From Acidobacteriota bacterium (GTDB lineage Bacteria > Acidobacteriota > Terriglobia > Bryobacterales > Bryobacteraceae), in contig CANNLB010000116.1 of the NCBI GenBank assembly GCA_947505565.1, positions 1 through 7,270 of the forward strand: a stretch of DNA of 7,270 nt. Direction: 5' to 3'. A model generated the notes under the pieces. It had not been told where the DNA came from and did no database searches. It saw only the letters and a list, made by a program, of their open reading frames with translations. Shown in pieces: positions 6,592-7,270 of this stretch; the first letter of the stretch is position 1, and each line of letters begins with the position of its first letter. The position numbers and the translations under genes are program-made.

Positions 6592-7270
6592 ACTAGCGGA
6601 TCTTCGACGGTCTTCTGCCATGTCCTGAGGTCGGCTTCGAGCCCCTGGATCCGCTTGACCTGGTTGGGCTCGTCGATCAGGTTGGTCATCTCCAGAGGAT
6701 CCTTTGCGAGGTCGAATAGCTGACGGGTCGTTTGGCCATTGACAGTGTAGCGGATGAGTTTGTGGGTGCTGGTGCGAATGGCTCGTTGGAAGTCGCGGTA
6801 GGCGTGGTAGGTGTGGGGCCGACCGGCGAACCTTTCGCCGCGCAGGGCCGGGGCGAAGGAGGTGCCGTCGAGGGTGGTTGGCTTGGGTAGGCCGGTCAAG
6901 TCGCAGAGGGTGGGGAAGAGGTCGTACAAGTAGACGGCGGCGGCGCTGCGCTGGTTCTGTTTGACGCCGGGGCCGGCGACGATGAGTGGAACTCGAATCG
7001 AGTGGTCGTAGAGGTTTTGCTTGCCGAGGAGGCCGTGCTGGCCGAGGGCGAGTCCGTTGTCGCCGGCGAAGACGACGATCGTATTGGCGGCCTGGCCGGA
7101 GCGGTCGAGCGCGTCGAGAACGCGGCCGATTTGGCTATCGAGGTGGGAGATGAGGGCGTAGTAGTCGGCGATCTCTTTCTTGACGGCCTCCGGGGTCCGG
7201 GGCCACGGGAGGAGGGCTTCATCACGGATTTTGAGTTCGCCGTTATCGAAGGGGTGCTGGGGAAGGAAGT
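6588..7270 (-). CDS. Sulfatase family protein, C-terminal part (cut by the right edge)
   Basis: The minus-strand frame is open from the right edge to the TAA at 6588-6590 and shows 226 residues. In order they include HPFDNGELKIRDE near the edge, WPRTPEAV, an alanine-and-aspartate helix DYYALISHLDSQIGRVLDAL, TIVVFAGDNGLALGQHGLLG (metal-site Asp-Asn-Gly at 7053-7061), GKQNLYDHSIRVPLIVAGPG (the family's catalytic-type Lys at 7020-7022), YDLFPTLCDLTGL, AYRDFQRAIRTSTHKLIRY and LFDLAKDPLEMTNL. This matches type I formylglycine sulfatases, which cleave sulfate esters, often in the periplasm. The Cys/Ser-x-Pro-x-Arg signature that is converted to formylglycine would lie beyond the window, so activity, substrate and any signal peptide cannot be judged. 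The gene converges on the RidA-like gene, and the two overlap by four bases at their stop codons. Confidence 0.93.
   Translation of the reverse strand, partial: FLPQHPFDNGELKIRDEALLPWPRTPEAVKKEIADYYALISHLDSQIGRVLDALDRSGQAANTIVVFAGDNGLALGQHGLLGKQNLYDHSIRVPLIVAGPGVKQNQRSAAAVYLYDLFPTLCDLTGLPKPTTLDGTSFAPALRGERFAGRPHTYHAYRDFQRAIRTSTHKLIRYTVNGQTTRQLFDLAKDPLEMTNLIDEPNQVKRIQGLEADLRTWQKTVEDPLV

Noticed and set aside
6896..7225. 109-residue minus-strand frame rich in Ser, Pro and Thr
   Set aside because: It is out of frame with the sulfatase, whose motifs read continuously through the same bases in another frame.

Overview
The window looks like a chromosomal piece of a moderately GC-rich bacterium, most likely an acidobacterium of the Solibacter/Bryobacter type. 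This is inferred from the gene order rplM-rpsI-rpsB-tsf-pyrH-frr, the style of the ribosomal protein sequences, and the neighbouring exported RidA-like protein and sulfatase. No rRNA or lineage-specific marker is present, so the placement is tentative.

Layout. Bases 2-103 may hold the last codons of an upstream gene. Bases 104-1367 carry no gene I can support; they contain a few candidate signals: a TATAAT box overlapping a 10-bp palindrome, a long-range stem, and a possible promoter close to rplM. From 1368 a tight plus-strand run begins: rplM (L13), rpsI (S9), rpsB (S2), tsf (EF-Ts), pyrH (UMP kinase), frr (ribosome recycling factor), then a predicted exported protein with three RidA/YjgF-like units. 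The gaps are 22, 99, 78, 6, 13 and 5 bases. The two larger gaps, on either side of rpsB, each contain a strong GC-rich inverted repeat. On the minus strand, the C-terminal 226 residues of a sulfatase enter from the right edge and end tail-to-tail with the RidA-like gene, their stop codons overlapping.

How it works together. The first six genes are a growth-rate-linked set: two small/large subunit protein pairs, the EF-Tu nucleotide exchange factor, the enzyme that commits UMP to UTP/CTP synthesis, and the factor that splits post-termination ribosomes. Three of the six start with GTG or TTG. A TATAAT box built from rare ATA codons at the end of pyrH may give frr its own promoter. The RidA-like protein and the sulfatase appear unrelated to translation and are probably neighbours only.

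The most unusual item is the RidA-like protein: three units in one exported chain, where the classical RidA is a cytosolic homotrimer. No CRISPR array, mobile element, tRNA or rRNA was seen.
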